Below are positions 12,771 through 25,700 of a stretch of DNA of 64,000 nucleotides, piece by piece. The DNA is from Formicarius rufipectus. Taxonomy: Eukaryota; Chordata; Aves; Passeriformes; Formicariidae. The stretch spans positions 620,952 to 684,951 of the forward strand of contig VXAU01000313.1 of NCBI GenBank assembly GCA_013399695.1. The letters are read 5' to 3'. The position numbers and the translations under genes are program-made. Below the pieces are notes generated by a model. That model was not told where the DNA came from and made no database searches. It worked only from the letters and a program-made list of their open reading frames with translations. Within the stretch, counting starts at the first letter, position 1, and the number at the start of each line of letters is the position of its first letter.

Positions 12771-13796
12771 CTGCTATGTCTCTTCAGTTACTGCCTTTGT
12801 AAAATTAATGTCTTGTATTGAATAGTAGGAGTTACTAGTTAAAAGAGATTTGTGGTCTCTGCTCCTGTTTGAGGTGTTCAAATAGACCTTTAGCATTTTA
12901 ATTTTTTTTTTTATTAAAACATGAAATGAAATCAAAACAACTGAAGATGTTCATGGTTTCCTGGCTGCCTTTTTCCTACATTGTAGCTAAATTTCCAGTG
13001 TATCCTTTCCCTGAATGCTGGTGCTTAGTAAAGTGGAAGTGAGAAGAGAAGCATTTCCATCCTTACTTATTTGCTGGAACTAGTTTTCTAACAGCCAAGG
13101 AAGAGAAACTTTAATGCATATTGATAAGCTCTTGGGATGCTGCCTACTGAAATGTGTCTGGTCAAGGAAGTTTTAGAAAGAAGCTAGGCTGGGGGGCTAT
13201 CTGCCTGTCTCAGTTCCTTGGGTTCTGAAGCTGAGGTAAAGGAATACACAACTTTAGGGACCTCAGATGGCTGCAGCAGTGTGATTATACATTCAAACTA
13301 AAATCTTCCCGGGACACCGAGGCCATGGCAAAATGGCCTATGTTAGGCTGCCTGTTTTCTGATCCAGTTTGATATGACTCTGAACTCCACAGTGTCACCT
13401 CTTTATTCTTATAGACATTTTACATAAATCTCAATAAGACATTGAATTATCTGTGAATTATCCTCTCTCTAATTGCATCACTAGGAGTTGCAGAAAGGAC
13501 ATCAGTGTATTAACACTTTGAAGACATCATTTTGCCAGAGCCCAGAGATACTCAGAGGGGGAAGACCACACTTGCAGTTCTGACCAGGTTCCCACTAAAA
13601 TTTGCACTTTCCCAAAATGCTGCCTTATATCTGTACTAAACCTCAGAATAATTTTATAATTGTATTTTACATTCTGAATTAGAAACTGTGGAAATGAGCA
13701 TAGCACGAACTACCTGATAGAGAATTAATTTAGGACACCAAAATAAGGTGAACTATCTGAGAATCATGACTGTCGTTTCAAACTTCTTATGCTCAT

Positions 13797-13893
13797 TTTT
13801 TTTGTTGTTTTGTTTTTGTTTTTGTTTTTTTTTTTGGGGGGGTTGTTTGTTTTGGTTTTTGTTTTGTTATAGTGTGGTGCTTTTTTTTTAATG
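13797..13893 (+). repeat. T/G-rich low-complexity tract
   Basis: Runs of T are broken by single G (TTTTG-type units), with one GGGGGGG run. It is low complexity and prone to assembly error. Confidence 0.8.
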
Positions 13894-14748
13894 CGTTTGT
13901 TTGTTTTTTCCCCTCCTATTCCACTGTACTTTATCTTGGTAGGAAGGACTGATTAAAAAAAATGAAAATTATCAAGTGGTTTAGTGGTGTTCTGTCTATA
14001 CTTGCTTCATATCATACATATATACACATCATAGGAGAACTGCATTTTTCCCAGAGGGAATCCATGTATAATAATGAATACCTTTTCTGTAGCATTTGAA
14101 GTTCTCATTATGCCTCCTGTGTTACTGCTTTTCCCATCTCAATTTCTCCAGATAGTATCTGTGTTTTGAATGTAAGCAAGAAATAATTCTGCCAAAAGTT
14201 TACTTAATTTTCTAAAATAAGCCAGAAGGAAATTTGCCTTTTTTCCAGTCTTGCAACAGCTACTGAATGAGTTCTTAACATGCCTATGCTCACCCAATAC
14301 AGTGTATGGTCTGGTTTACCATGCCTTCATTACCATCTCTCAGAGCTGAACTTTCCCATGAAAGACTGGCTATTTATAACTCTGTTACTTGTGTGCAATA
14401 ATTTAAAATAGTATACCACTAGGGTTCTTTAATCTGATTTTACTGATGATCTAAGTGCAGGAGTTTAAGGGAGGAAGTCTTGGTCTCAAGGACGCTTTCT
14501 GGTATAGGTTATGGTTACTTCAAGCTTTCAGGTTCTCATGTTCTAAACAGCATTAACAATTTCCAACCTAGCTCCAGTGTTAGGGTTCATTGACTGGTAT
14601 TTATTCCATGGTTTGAAAAAAAAGTATTTTTCTGCATATATGCATAAATCATCTCTTGGGATACCCTTGAAAACTATGAGAGAATGAACTACATAACGGC
14701 AGAATCACTGTGATATTATATGCTTCATTTCAGGTATCTTCTTGAAGT

Positions 14749-15130
14749 ATGGAATTTGTATGGAAACAAAGGTGGTATCTTCAGCTGGGCTGTATATTGG
14801 TACTGAACTTGGTTTATGCCAATCTAGACTATCAAAAAGAAACTCTTCTGAGCCTGGGTGAGATTGACCATCAGTGCTGGGAGGTATCATCCCATGGACT
14901 AATGGAAATGAAGAAACTCAAGGTAGCAGATACAGTCATTGCTCTCTGGGACTTCATGATGTTCCTAAAGGAATCCCCTAAGCCCAAGCACAATGAACTC
15001 TTCAATGACTTAGCACAGAACTTCTGGGATATGTATGTAGACTGTGTGCTCTCAAGATCCCATGGAATGGGCAAAAGGCAATTAACATCTCCCAAATATT
15101 CTTCCACATACTCTCACAGAGCTTTGGAAG
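14749..15130 (+). CDS. FAM237B: FAM237B main coding exon
   Basis: This exon holds the signal peptide, the whole mature peptide and the GMGKR site (15064-15078). The donor is GAAG|GTAACT at 15131. If unspliced, the frame would run seven codons into the intron to a TAG at 15151. Confidence 0.93.
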
Positions 15131-15536
15131 GTAACTACAGGATATCATGGTAGTCTGTTATGTACTAACATTAAATTGAACCACTACTCCAAACTCATCC
15201 TTGATTGTTTAGACATCTCAATACAGTGATTTCCAGTTTTCTGTCTCTACTTGTTCAAAGTGTTTTCAGTGTTAGCTACTTTCACAGTACATGAGTCACT
15301 AGTAGTTAGGGTACTGCATTTCTCTATTTAACAAAGGGTTAAAAATATTGGGTATGCATGTGAGAGTGTGTCTCTCTTCCTCCTCAGCAACAGACTTTTT
15401 ACTGTACACAGTCAGATGATTAGGTTTTCACACTGAACATGTAGATCATTCAATCCTAGCATTCCTCACATATTGTTTGGACAATAACTACCTTTCTTTC
15501 ATAATTTTGCAGGGTCTGCTTTCACCAATCAATTTT
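14749..15536 (+). CDS. FAM237B: FAM237B (neurosecretory protein GM precursor), two coding exons
   Basis: Coding exons 14749-15130 and 15513-15536 give a 135-residue precursor. Residues 1-24 are a signal peptide with cleavage likely after VYA (A24). The mature chain 25-107 would be 83 residues, with two cysteines (C43, C99) able to form one disulfide. It ends HGM, followed by Gly108 as amide donor and Lys109-Arg110 as cleavage site, so the product ends in Gly-Met-amide. This is the hallmark of NPGM, paralogue of NPGL/FAM237A, known as secreted hypothalamic peptides. An in-frame TGA lies two codons before the ATG, which fixes the start. The exon begins at acceptor TTTCAG (14733), so at least one upstream non-coding exon is expected. 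An ATTAAA at 15645-15650 followed by T-rich DNA is a possible polyadenylation signal. Confidence 0.93.
15513..15536 (+). CDS. FAM237B: FAM237B terminal coding exon
   Basis: After acceptor TTTTGCAG the frame completes a Gly codon and adds SAFTNQF and a TAG. This tail follows the Lys-Arg site and is presumably discarded. Inferred from splice sites and phase alone. Confidence 0.65.
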
Positions 15537-15670
15537 AGGCCAAAAGAGGAGAAAATGAAGATACCTCAGCAAGGCACCATCAAAATGAAGGAGCACTAAA
15601 ACACAGCATTATATTGTAGATGCTTAGACAAATCCTTTGGCATGATTAAATCTTCATATTTTTTTCTTCT

Positions 15671-18600
15671 TTTCTTTGTATAAAGTTCTTAATCACTGCT
15701 AAGCTGATAAATACATGAGCCCCCACATTGTCACTTCTGCATTCCTGTCTTGCGATCTACCAAGCATGCCTTTTCCCCACTGCATGTGTGAATGCTTTTG
15801 TGTTTTGACCTTTGTTTTACCTTTGTTGTCTCAGGTAAGCTTGTAAGTCTTGTTGTGTCATATTTTTGTAGTCTTGTAATTTCCAATAATTCTCTTTTTT
15901 AAAAGTTAATTTTGATGGAAACCCAATATATTTTTATACATTAAGAAATGGAGAAAATGTCAACAAACGTATTTTATACAGTGTCTCACACATACTATTT
16001 ACTTATAAAAATTGCAAAAAAGAGGTGTGACATCAAGCTAAAGAGGATTATTACGGTCATTGTAATGTCCTGTGCAGTATAAACTTTGTATTTTTTCACT
16101 GCTTATTTTAAGCTGTGGATTAATTAAAATATTTTTAAGCAGCAAGGCCTGAATAGCAGTAATTTTCTTGTCTATTAGCATGTTACTCGAAAAACCACTA
16201 CTACATTACATTAAGAACAGTACTTTACACAAGACTGCAAATAAGGCGATGCAGTTCATCCCTGTCATAGCAGGCAACATCACAGCTGAGAAGAGACCCA
16301 TGCATCAAGTGGTTTGACTGATAGACTGACTTCACTACTGCTCCCAGTATAAACCATCAAGTGTGGACAAAATAATTCAGGAAGATTAACCACCTAGTTA
16401 AGCCAGTTCTTCTGAGCACAAAAAGCCCCAAAAATGCCAGCTGTTCTCTCTCTGCTTTACTCCTTGGGCAATGCAGCTTGTTATGTTCTTGCCTTTTATG
16501 AGATTCCAGCTGGTTTTCATTATTGTAGGAAACAGCACATTGCAGTAATGGCATATAAACCTTCATAGGTAACAAGAAATCCATTCCACATAATGCTTAG
16601 CTTATATGTAGTTTGTAAAATATCCAGCAAGTCTCATAGATTCGTAAAAGTTTATTTAAGTAAACACAATATTGAAATGCATCTCCTAAAATACGTCTCC
16701 TACAGTATTCTGGAGGGGGTACAAAAGTAGTGAGAGATTTCTCTTTACCCTTCAGTATCACTGTAAGTTCCTGATATAAATTGTATTTTAAATACACCTT
16801 TTCTTTTGAGCACAAAGAGGGAGTCATGGTGCACCCAAATCCAGCAGTTTCAGGAATCTGTTCCAGCAATATCCAGTTTATAAAGATGTGTACTAAAGCA
16901 ATGAATGCTCTAGCTGTCATATATCAGATAAATAAATTCCCCTTTTTCAAATTTTTATTTGTTACCTACAGAAGTGCCAAATTATAATTACCTTTAAATG
17001 TTATGTTTCTTATTATATACATATATATATATATAGTGGTCTTTTAATTGAAAGCAAGAGCAAGGTATCCTATGCAATTTAAAAGTCTTCATCCTTCAGA
17101 CTGTAAGTCTTTATTTTCATTAGCTTTCTGTAGGAGATAAAGGTGCTTAGCATCTACCATAATTGGCTGCAGAATGCTTGAACAATCAATTGCTATAGTC
17201 ACCCTGCAGTGTCTGCCAAAGGGGCAATTGACTGTGAACCACAAAAACACAGCACCATAAGCAACAACAGCACAACAAATTCCAGGTGGACATGCAATGA
17301 TGGACATGTCTATGACAGAGCCATGGAAGTCCGTAGCTGGCTGCTCCAGGGATGTCTGCGTGAGGGATTAACAGGGGATGGGATGTTCTTTTCTTTCCCC
17401 AGTACTCCCTCTCTTTCCATCACTCCCTTTTCCATATGGACGGCAAGCCCAGTTTTTTGGGTGTCATGTGTCCCCTGCCCTGCTTAACAGCCAGATCATG
17501 GTCCATGGCTGTCAGGCAAAATCCAGTGGTGTCTGTGCTGCAGAGGGCCTTGTGTTAGTATTAATTTATTGAATATAAATGTAAGCATTTAGGGAAATTC
17601 TGTCCCCTTCCTTCTCCAGTCATTATTAATTAACAATAATGCTCAATTAACAAGAGCATTTGCAGCTGCTTGCTTGCAGTCAGGGTGTCTATAGCAGAAG
17701 CACAAAGGAGTTGGGAGAGATACACTGTGGGGCTCACTTTGTGCCTGATTTAAAGTTTTTGCACAGGCAAAACCGATTTCCAGTTAAAAGTTCTTTTTCC
17801 ATACCTTGGCAACACTGTAGTGCTCTGGCCTTTCCTCAGAAGTTGGAAAGACTTATGTAAGTCCTCTACATTTTTTTTTTAACTGGCCTTTGCCTTGTTG
17901 CCAGGAGTAGTGATTCACCCATACGTTCATGTATGTGCAAGCGTGTAAAATACCCTCTCACTTTCAGAGTGTTTGGTCTCCTAGTAAAATATTTATTGTT
18001 TGGTTTTAATTGTGAAGAGACAATGGAACATACATTCTCTCATCCAATAATAAAGCAGCAGAGCTGCTGCAGACCTATCAAATATAAATAACTTGACTTT
18101 ACTTGACACAGAGGACTTCAGATAATATCTGTTTATCTTAGCTAGTCTTTCTTGCAGGCAGGCAGGAAATATACATACAGGCTTGTTTAATAAACCATAC
18201 TTAAACTTTATATAGATAATTTAAAAAAATATTATTATGAAACTACATTATTGTTAAAAATTATCAGTCAGCAAAGGGCCAGCATAAAAAGTTAAATTAA
18301 ATTAGCATAGCTCAATTTAAGTTCTCTAGCTTTAAGTACTAGACTTACTCTACAATGTGATGTTTAACAGACCTGCCCATAGGGAAATGCTTCTGATCTT
18401 TGGAAACTACACAAGTACATATTTTTCTAAAATTCAAGCACTATGTTTTGTATGGCTGTTCTATTTCATTATTTTCTTAGGGGTCTTCTTTTTATAGAAT
18501 TTAAGTAGACAATTCTGAAACAAAGTTGTTTGCCTTTATTTTTAATGCCACCACTGCTATGTCTTGTTATAAGGACAAACATATTTCTACTACATGCTTC

Positions 18601-19444
18601 TACCACCTCCCATCCCACCCCTCTTTCATAGAGTAAAAAAGGGAGTTGGAAAACATTTAGATCAAATTTACTTCTTGTCTTCATAGTTGGCATTTAACAA
18701 AGTGAAAGGTTGTGCTTTTCTCAACGTGTTACTTACAGGCAAAACTGACAGACTAGGTGTCAGAGTTTGTATGTCACAGCATTCAAGCTTGCAATTTCAC
18801 AGAAATTTATGCCATTGCACTGGACAGCAACTGGCTTTAAAATGAAGTAACAGCTTCAGGGAATCTTCAGGGAATTATTGTAATACAGTAAATTCTGGCA
18901 TTGCCCCAAGTAAGAAAGAAGAAAATAGCTTAGAAACTGAGTTATCTACATAAAGGCCTGCTGCTCACCATTTTGTGTTGGTATTCTAGAGGTGCTAGGG
19001 TAGAAGAGGATGAGTTCTTGTTGGACACAATATGAGTAATAGCCAAACAACTAATTAGATTAGTAAGATCAACTAAAGACTTGTGAGCAACTCATAAGGA
19101 CCAGGACATTCCAGCATGTGTCTCCAACAGGCTCAGAGAAACTGTTGTCATAAGCAAACTTCTTAGCGAGTGTTTAGACAAAGATTGAGAAAAACAGATG
19201 TTGGAAGTCCTGATGCTAAAGGTGGCAATTCAAGAAACAAAATGGACTTGGACAAAACCATGTGGGTATGGGATGCAGGAAAATGAAGAACTGAATAAGT
19301 TTATGTGAAGGTTTATCACCCTGATAATGAGACACTTAAACTGCAATGTGTGAATGTGTCAGCAAGAGATGAAAATGTAAATATTGAACTACTGATGGTG
19401 GATACTAGCTCACAAAGTTATTAGACTCAACATGCCTTTGTACC
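15671..19444. other. Intergenic between convergent FAM237B and CFAP69
   Basis: No exon is supported on either strand. A (TA)n run lies at about 17012-17035. Short open frames here show no domain, homology or splice context that I recognise. Confidence 0.5.
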
Positions 19445-19460
19445 ACACTGTACAGGGCAC

Positions 19461-19466
19461 TTTATT
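19461..19466 (-). terminator. Probable CFAP69 polyadenylation signal
   Basis: The minus strand reads AATAAA, followed by GTGCCCTGTACAGTGTGGT, about 195 bases after the CFAP69 stop. This gives a short 3' UTR ending near 19445. Confidence 0.5.
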
Positions 19467-19659
19467 AATAAAACATCCCAATATTTATATTAAGGGATAA
19501 TATAATTTAACTCTCAAAATGTTCTAAGCAATTTATCAAAGCATTACAAACAGATTTCATCTTCCATTTACATACAGGTAATTATATATTAATATTAAAG
19601 CATTGCTTGAAACACTGTATTCTACAGGTACTGATTTTTTCTTGACTGAGTCCAATGTT

Positions 19660-19794
19660 TTATCTCTTTTGATATTTTCTTAAGGCTCCTTTACAAACAG
19701 TGGGCTTTCTATAAGCAAGGTCTGTAACAGCCAGTGGCCCTCCCGTGAATTGATGAGGTGTACTTTTGACAGTTACTAAGCGACCGGGTCCAAC
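19660..19794 (-). CDS. CFAP69: CFAP69 last coding exon
   Basis: 135 nt encoding VGPGRLVTVKSTPHQFTGGP, then LAVTDLAYRKPTV, ending KYQKR and TAA. The extreme C-terminus differs from human and is shorter. Confidence 0.92.
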   Translation of the reverse strand, partial: VGPGRLVTVKSTPHQFTGGPLAVTDLAYRKPTVCKGALRKYQKR

Positions 19795-22700
19795 CTGAAA
19801 TACAAAATAAATGGACTGCTTGACTTTCATGTTAGCATTTAAAACGAGATGAGAGTTAAATCATGAACTGTCTTTTGAAAATATTATTCAGCTGGAGGAG
19901 ATGCCTGCTGAGGTTTCCGAGGCACACTAAAACTATCCTTTATACTAAATTCACAATTTGTTCCTATCAATACAAAAGAAAGGACAGTGTTTTTCTGCAG
20001 GTACTTCTTTGTGCTCTGCTTTTCTGCCTTCATGTCTGATCTCATGAATTGAAAAAGAAAAAAAAAAAAAAAAGGAAAATCAAGCCTCTATTACAACAGA
20101 AGTTTTCTGTGCAATGTTATTTGGATTTGTACAAAATTTCAGCCAGAGTTTTTGTCCTCAGAATTTCACTATATATCAATACTTCAAAGGAAAAAAAAGG
20201 AACACTCTCTTAGTATGCAATTGCCCACAAGTACTGCTCCAGGAAAATTCCAAGACTGAGAGACATACCCTTAGCACTCTCATTACTACTCTTTATACTG
20301 ACTAGGTTTTGGCATTTGAATAAAAACTCTAGTGACAGTTCTGTCTCCTAACCGTGACCTACTGAAACAAAAATGCAACTCTTTGAGTGCATGTGGCTCA
20401 CATGTTTGATTACTTGACTTTCACTGGTTTGCAATAATCATCTTAGCTTAATCTTCATTTCTCCCTACTAAGGATGTTTGGCAGAGAGGAGGGAAGATTA
20501 TTGGATAAAACCTCCACAGCCATATCTGTCATTTGTACTTCTAAGCAACATACACATGGAATTTTATAGGATAATGCTGATGTATTTGTTTTCTCAATAC
20601 ACTTATTCTGCAAAATGGACTAACCCTTTCCTTGTTTTTAACTACAGTTATTGAAATATTGCTTACAGAACCATGAAGATATTTTCTTGTTAAATCCTTT
20701 CCCTCCAAGAAATGAACAATCTTGGCTTGAGGTTTAAGTCTCTAAAATAAAACCTAACAATATATTTCTCTCTACTAACAATTGCCAGATCACTAAGTTT
20801 ACACCTACATTTTTCCAGATACTTTCAGCAAAATATTGCTGTTTGACAGTTTCACTGATGTATATACAAGCAAGTAAATAGTTTTCCAGCCCACTTCATC
20901 TTGCATTCACACATGCTTCCCTTCGTATTTTTCATTTTAGGATAAAGATAATTAGATCAAAATCCTAGTCTAGCAGTCTGAGACAATCCCCTTGCTTTCT
21001 AATAAGCTCCTCTCTTCTTTATCCCATCAAATATGAACTGCCTCTTTACTTTTTCAAGTTGCAGCCACCTTGGCTGTCATTATTCATTTATGCCAGAGAG
21101 CCCATGATAATAGAATCTCTTGCTTTTGTCAACGTCTGAAAACAGCACCTCCTGTTTATGGTTCTTTGTTTCTTCTTACACTTAAGAGCAACTTATAAGC
21201 AGCCAAGAAACTATCCCTCCCCCCAAAATCATCCTTAGCAGTGATGCTTACACAGAAATAATCCAGCTGGCTCAAAACCATTTATTGACTAGAATGGGGA
21301 TTCTCTCATGTCTTACCACATCTTGTCACACCCAACATGTAAATATGCTCTTAGGTCTGAGTAAGATCTTAACAATGGCTTTTATTTTCTCACACTTCAA
21401 TTAGCTGCGAGAAATGAGAAAAACCAAAGTTTTCTGCAGATGCACTGAGTGACCTATCTGCAGACAGTCAGGAACACATTACTGACAAAGAACACCACCA
21501 TGGATGTATGAGAGATCACACATATTTACCCAACAATACATAAAAGAGATCTTGACCTCAGCAAGGTTTTCATGAATGGCTGTCTCATAAGATGTACATA
21601 TCAAACAGTATAGGGACCACCTTGATCACACTTTTTCAGAGTAATTTGCAGATCTGAGTCTCATTCTGACCAGCTACTTGTCTGAGGATATGTCAGAACG
21701 GGAAGTGGTGTATTTCAGGAGATACAGATTCTTTCTTGCATACTTGGAACTTTTCAACATGAACATTCTTAAAGAAAGCATAAGCAGCAGCACATATACA
21801 GCCAGAATAAACCCCAAACCACTTTCACATTAATGAAAATAAAACAGTGTCACTGAAGATTACTTACAGTTGTATGCAGGCCTTTAATATCAGTAGAATG
21901 GACTGCTCCATTTTGAGTTTGTGCTTTAGGTCTAGAAGCCTCTATTGCTTCTTCCTGAAGCTTTTTTGCTTTCTGAAGATAGTCAGAAAGAAGGCAAAAT
22001 TGTTTTAATCTGAATTAACTGTGTCATTAGTGCTTGTTCAAAAATATACAAACAAAATGACAAAATAAATGAGGTGATGATTCTATTACCTTTAATTATA
22101 AGTACCCCTCTCTGGGTAGCAAGACCCTGAAAACAATAAACGAACATGGCATTGCAAGGACAGGAAAGGAATCCTGGCTTGCTGTGACTGCGGGCTGCAC
22201 TCTGACGTAGCCATGGATGCTGTGAGCCTTCATCGCCACAAGAGTGCACTGTTGCCTCATGATCAGGCTGTCTCCCCATATACATCGCTCACCTACAGCG
22301 TCTGTCAGCCCCCAGCTGACGTCACAAAACAACCTTAATACATCCCAGATGAATGACTTCATGTTTTCTTTTCCTGAACTTCATAAGCTTTTGGTCAGCC
22401 TATCCCTCCAGCTTATCTAGATCCTTTCGAATAGCAACCCTACCTACCAGCATGTGAATTGCTTCCTCCAGCTCAGTGTCACAGAATGCTTTGAGTTGGA
22501 AAGGACCTTAAAAATCATTCCGTTTCAACCCCCTGTCATGGACAGGGACACCTTTCACTAGACTAGGTTGCTCAGAGCTCTGTCCAACCTGGTCTTGAAC
22601 ACCTTCAGGGATGGGGCACCCACACCTGGAATGAGGATGTGATGTGGACAGACAGTGATCCAGTATTAATGAAAATGTTAAATCAACCCTATATTAAACT

Positions 22701-25700
22701 CTCAGGAATATCACTCAAAACTGACTGCTACTTAAACTTTAATCACTGACCACTGTCCTTTGAGCTCATAAGTCCAGCCGGTTTTTCATCCATCCTGACT
22801 ACTTGTAGTCAGTCCACCTGTGTGCAGTCCAGTCATATCTCCCCAGTTTGGCTACAAGAAGGCTACACAAGACGGTACCAAAAACCTTGTTAAAGCCAAG
22901 GGAATAGACATCCATCTTCATCTTTCTCCAGAACAAATAATTTTATCACAACAGCAACCATGTTGGCAAGGCATGATTTGTCCTTGGTAAATCCATGACA
23001 GCCATTACCAATCTCCTTGTCCCTCATGTGCCTAAAATAGCTTCCCAGGGACTCAGTTAAAACTAGTGAGTCTGTAGTTCTCAGAATCCTTTTCTGGGCC
23101 CTCTTCATTTCTAATTCTAGCACAGATCTTTACCACAGACCAGGGAGGTGTTTGCATGGGGAGAAAAGAATTTTCATTTGCATCTCCTTTGGGAAATGAG
23201 GATAAATTTCATTTAGCTGCCAAAGCTTCATTTAAGTCTTAGTTCATTAATTTTGCAGCTTAGTCTGATCACCAAACCAGGACTCCAATATTTTTTATGT
23301 TCTTTTGGGAAAGAACAAACATTGCTAGAAGAAACTCCTTTCATCATAAAATACTTCCCAACTTGAAAGATGTTTACTGTACTAAAAATAATGAATTAAG
23401 CATGACTAAAAATAAACAAGAATGAACAGACTTTTAGTTTCAACAGTTTCAGGACGAATATACATATATACACACACACTCCCCCTCAATTGAAATTGAC
23501 AATGTTGATCATCAATTTGTGATTGTAATCAGAAGAGCAGAAGAATCAAAGACTGCGTAACTTTGCAAATACATCTTATGGTTACTTCTTCTATGTCTGT
23601 GTGAATATAAAATTTAATACAACTTCTACTGCAATAACCTCATAATTCATTAAGAAATGTCTTTAGAACTTTATAACTACACCATGAATGTTAGTTTTTT
23701 GCTCCATCAGATTTCTTACCTTCAATGCCTCATAGTTTGACATCCGAGTCAAGAAATTTTCCCAAGATTTATTTATCATTTCTCTCTGCTTACATGTAGC
23801 TTGGATCTGTAATATAAATGAGATTTATCAGATGCAACATGATCCTATTCTCACAAGTTTTTCTGAATTCTCTGCCTGTGCTGTTTGAAAAGTATGTTCA
23901 CCTGTTTCCCTTTGGCTACATTAGCTTATCCCTCTCACCTGAGATTAGATGATAATGTTGTAGTAAAGTACCTGTATTTTAAAAACTTCATTTTTACACT
24001 GCCTTTAAAAACAAAAAGAGGCTTACTTTCTCTGTGTAAACTAATTTTCCTCTCTTCCAAAACATGAGTTGGACACATATATTGGAAGAGGCCCAGCTCA
24101 TTCAGGAATACTTTCTGTATATTCTTACTGTCAAATGCTGAATAACAGAATCAATTCAGGTAGCAAAATTGCAATCATCACAATGCAAGACAATCCCTCA
24201 AAAGCAGTAGCATGAGATGTTAAATGTCTAGACCAACTGGTCTTAGTTTCCAGAAAGCAGGAGAGGGTGAGACGATAGGTGAGCAAAAATGCCAAACGTT
24301 TGCCTTACAACCAAAGCTGGAAAATCATCACGGTCATCCTCAGCATGCTGGGAAGAACAAAGTTCTACTTTCTGAAATAATGAAGTTCTGTGAATATTCA
24401 GCCAAGGGAGCTTATAATAGAGGCTTACATTTTGTTTTAAGAAGCAGATGTAGTTGTAACTCTTAATTATAATCTGCTACAGATGAACACAGGTGTAACT
24501 CCATAGTAACACAATGATTATTTCTCCTTACATCAATGCTAATGCATCCTGATGATACTGCTTCTTTTTTTCATGTTACTCTCTGAATATTGGGAAAGTT
24601 ATACACTCTGGGAGGACTGAGGTTAACCTAGTTTAATTTAAAGCTAAAATTTTGGTGCTGAGACAGATTATGCCATTTTCAAGCAGTGTAGACATACAAC
24701 ATTCTCAACATCATATGATAAGAAAATCTGGATAAAAATTGACAAAAAAGCTTACACAGGCTTTAGTTATTTAAATACTCCCTGTCTTACTTTTCTATAT
24801 GTTTCTTCCTCTTCTTGGATTTCTTGCTGGAATTGACTTTCAAGGAGTTCAGTCTGTAGAACATTAACTCCTCTTCCAGTATCTTCTGATACCTTCAAAA
24901 TAGCTTTCAAGATTTTCTCATCTGATGTAACAGGATTGAATTCTTCTTTCAGTTCTGCACATATTTCACTCCAAACTTCTCCAACCTGTGTGTGAAACAT
25001 ACATCACACTATTTCATATTGATCTCATTTTTCAGTTCCAATTAATCAAAATGTAATAGAGCAACCATGTCTCCTTACTGTTGTTTGACTTCTCAGAATT
25101 TTTATGCAAGGTTAGACTTCACTAATGCTATGCCAAATTTATTCATTAATGAATTTGCTCCCTAAGCCTTCTCAAGCCCAAGCTTGATTCCACAGAAGAG
25201 TAATAGGAATGTTGATAAGTACAGAAATTCAGAAGAAATACAGATAGCTCTAAGATACCAAATTACAAGAGTGAAGTGTTGTGTCCAACTACCTGCTTCT
25301 TAAAATCTTAAACTGCAGACATTATCAGAGTGAACTGCAATATGAGGCATCAACAGATGTTGGAACTATCAGCTAAAGATAGAGTCTTCGTAGTTCCTGG
25401 ATGCTTCAAGCTCTCACAGACTTTATTCCTAAGCAAAAAATGTTGTTGTTGTTGTTGGCTGGACTTCGCGAATGAAGATCCTGGGATAAGCCTGCGCAAT
25501 GGATTTTTTAGGGGAGGCACAGGGTGCGCAGAACTGGCCCCACCCCCTTTACTCCTGAGGCTCATCTTGCCACGGCCGAGCAGCTCAGACGGCGACAGCG
25601 AGTTCCTCCAGGATTCGAACCGGTGTCCTCAGAGGAGGAGCCGGCTCCACAGGCGGGGGCCTACGCCACTCGGCCAACGCCCGCCGCCTCTCAAATGTAA

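Larger units (their letters stand above)
8871..14733. other. Intergenic region upstream of FAM237B
   Basis: This is AT-rich DNA with no supported coding exon. It holds an AT-rich stretch with one N (10541), a GC-rich patch (12440-12770) and a T/G-rich tract (13797-13893). Non-coding 5' exons of FAM237B may lie here, but I cannot place them. Confidence 0.5.

Noticed and set aside
25598..25684. A functional tRNA-Ser or tRNA-Leu gene
   Set aside because: The A and B boxes are good, but the acceptor arms do not pair (3 of 7) and the T stem has mismatches.
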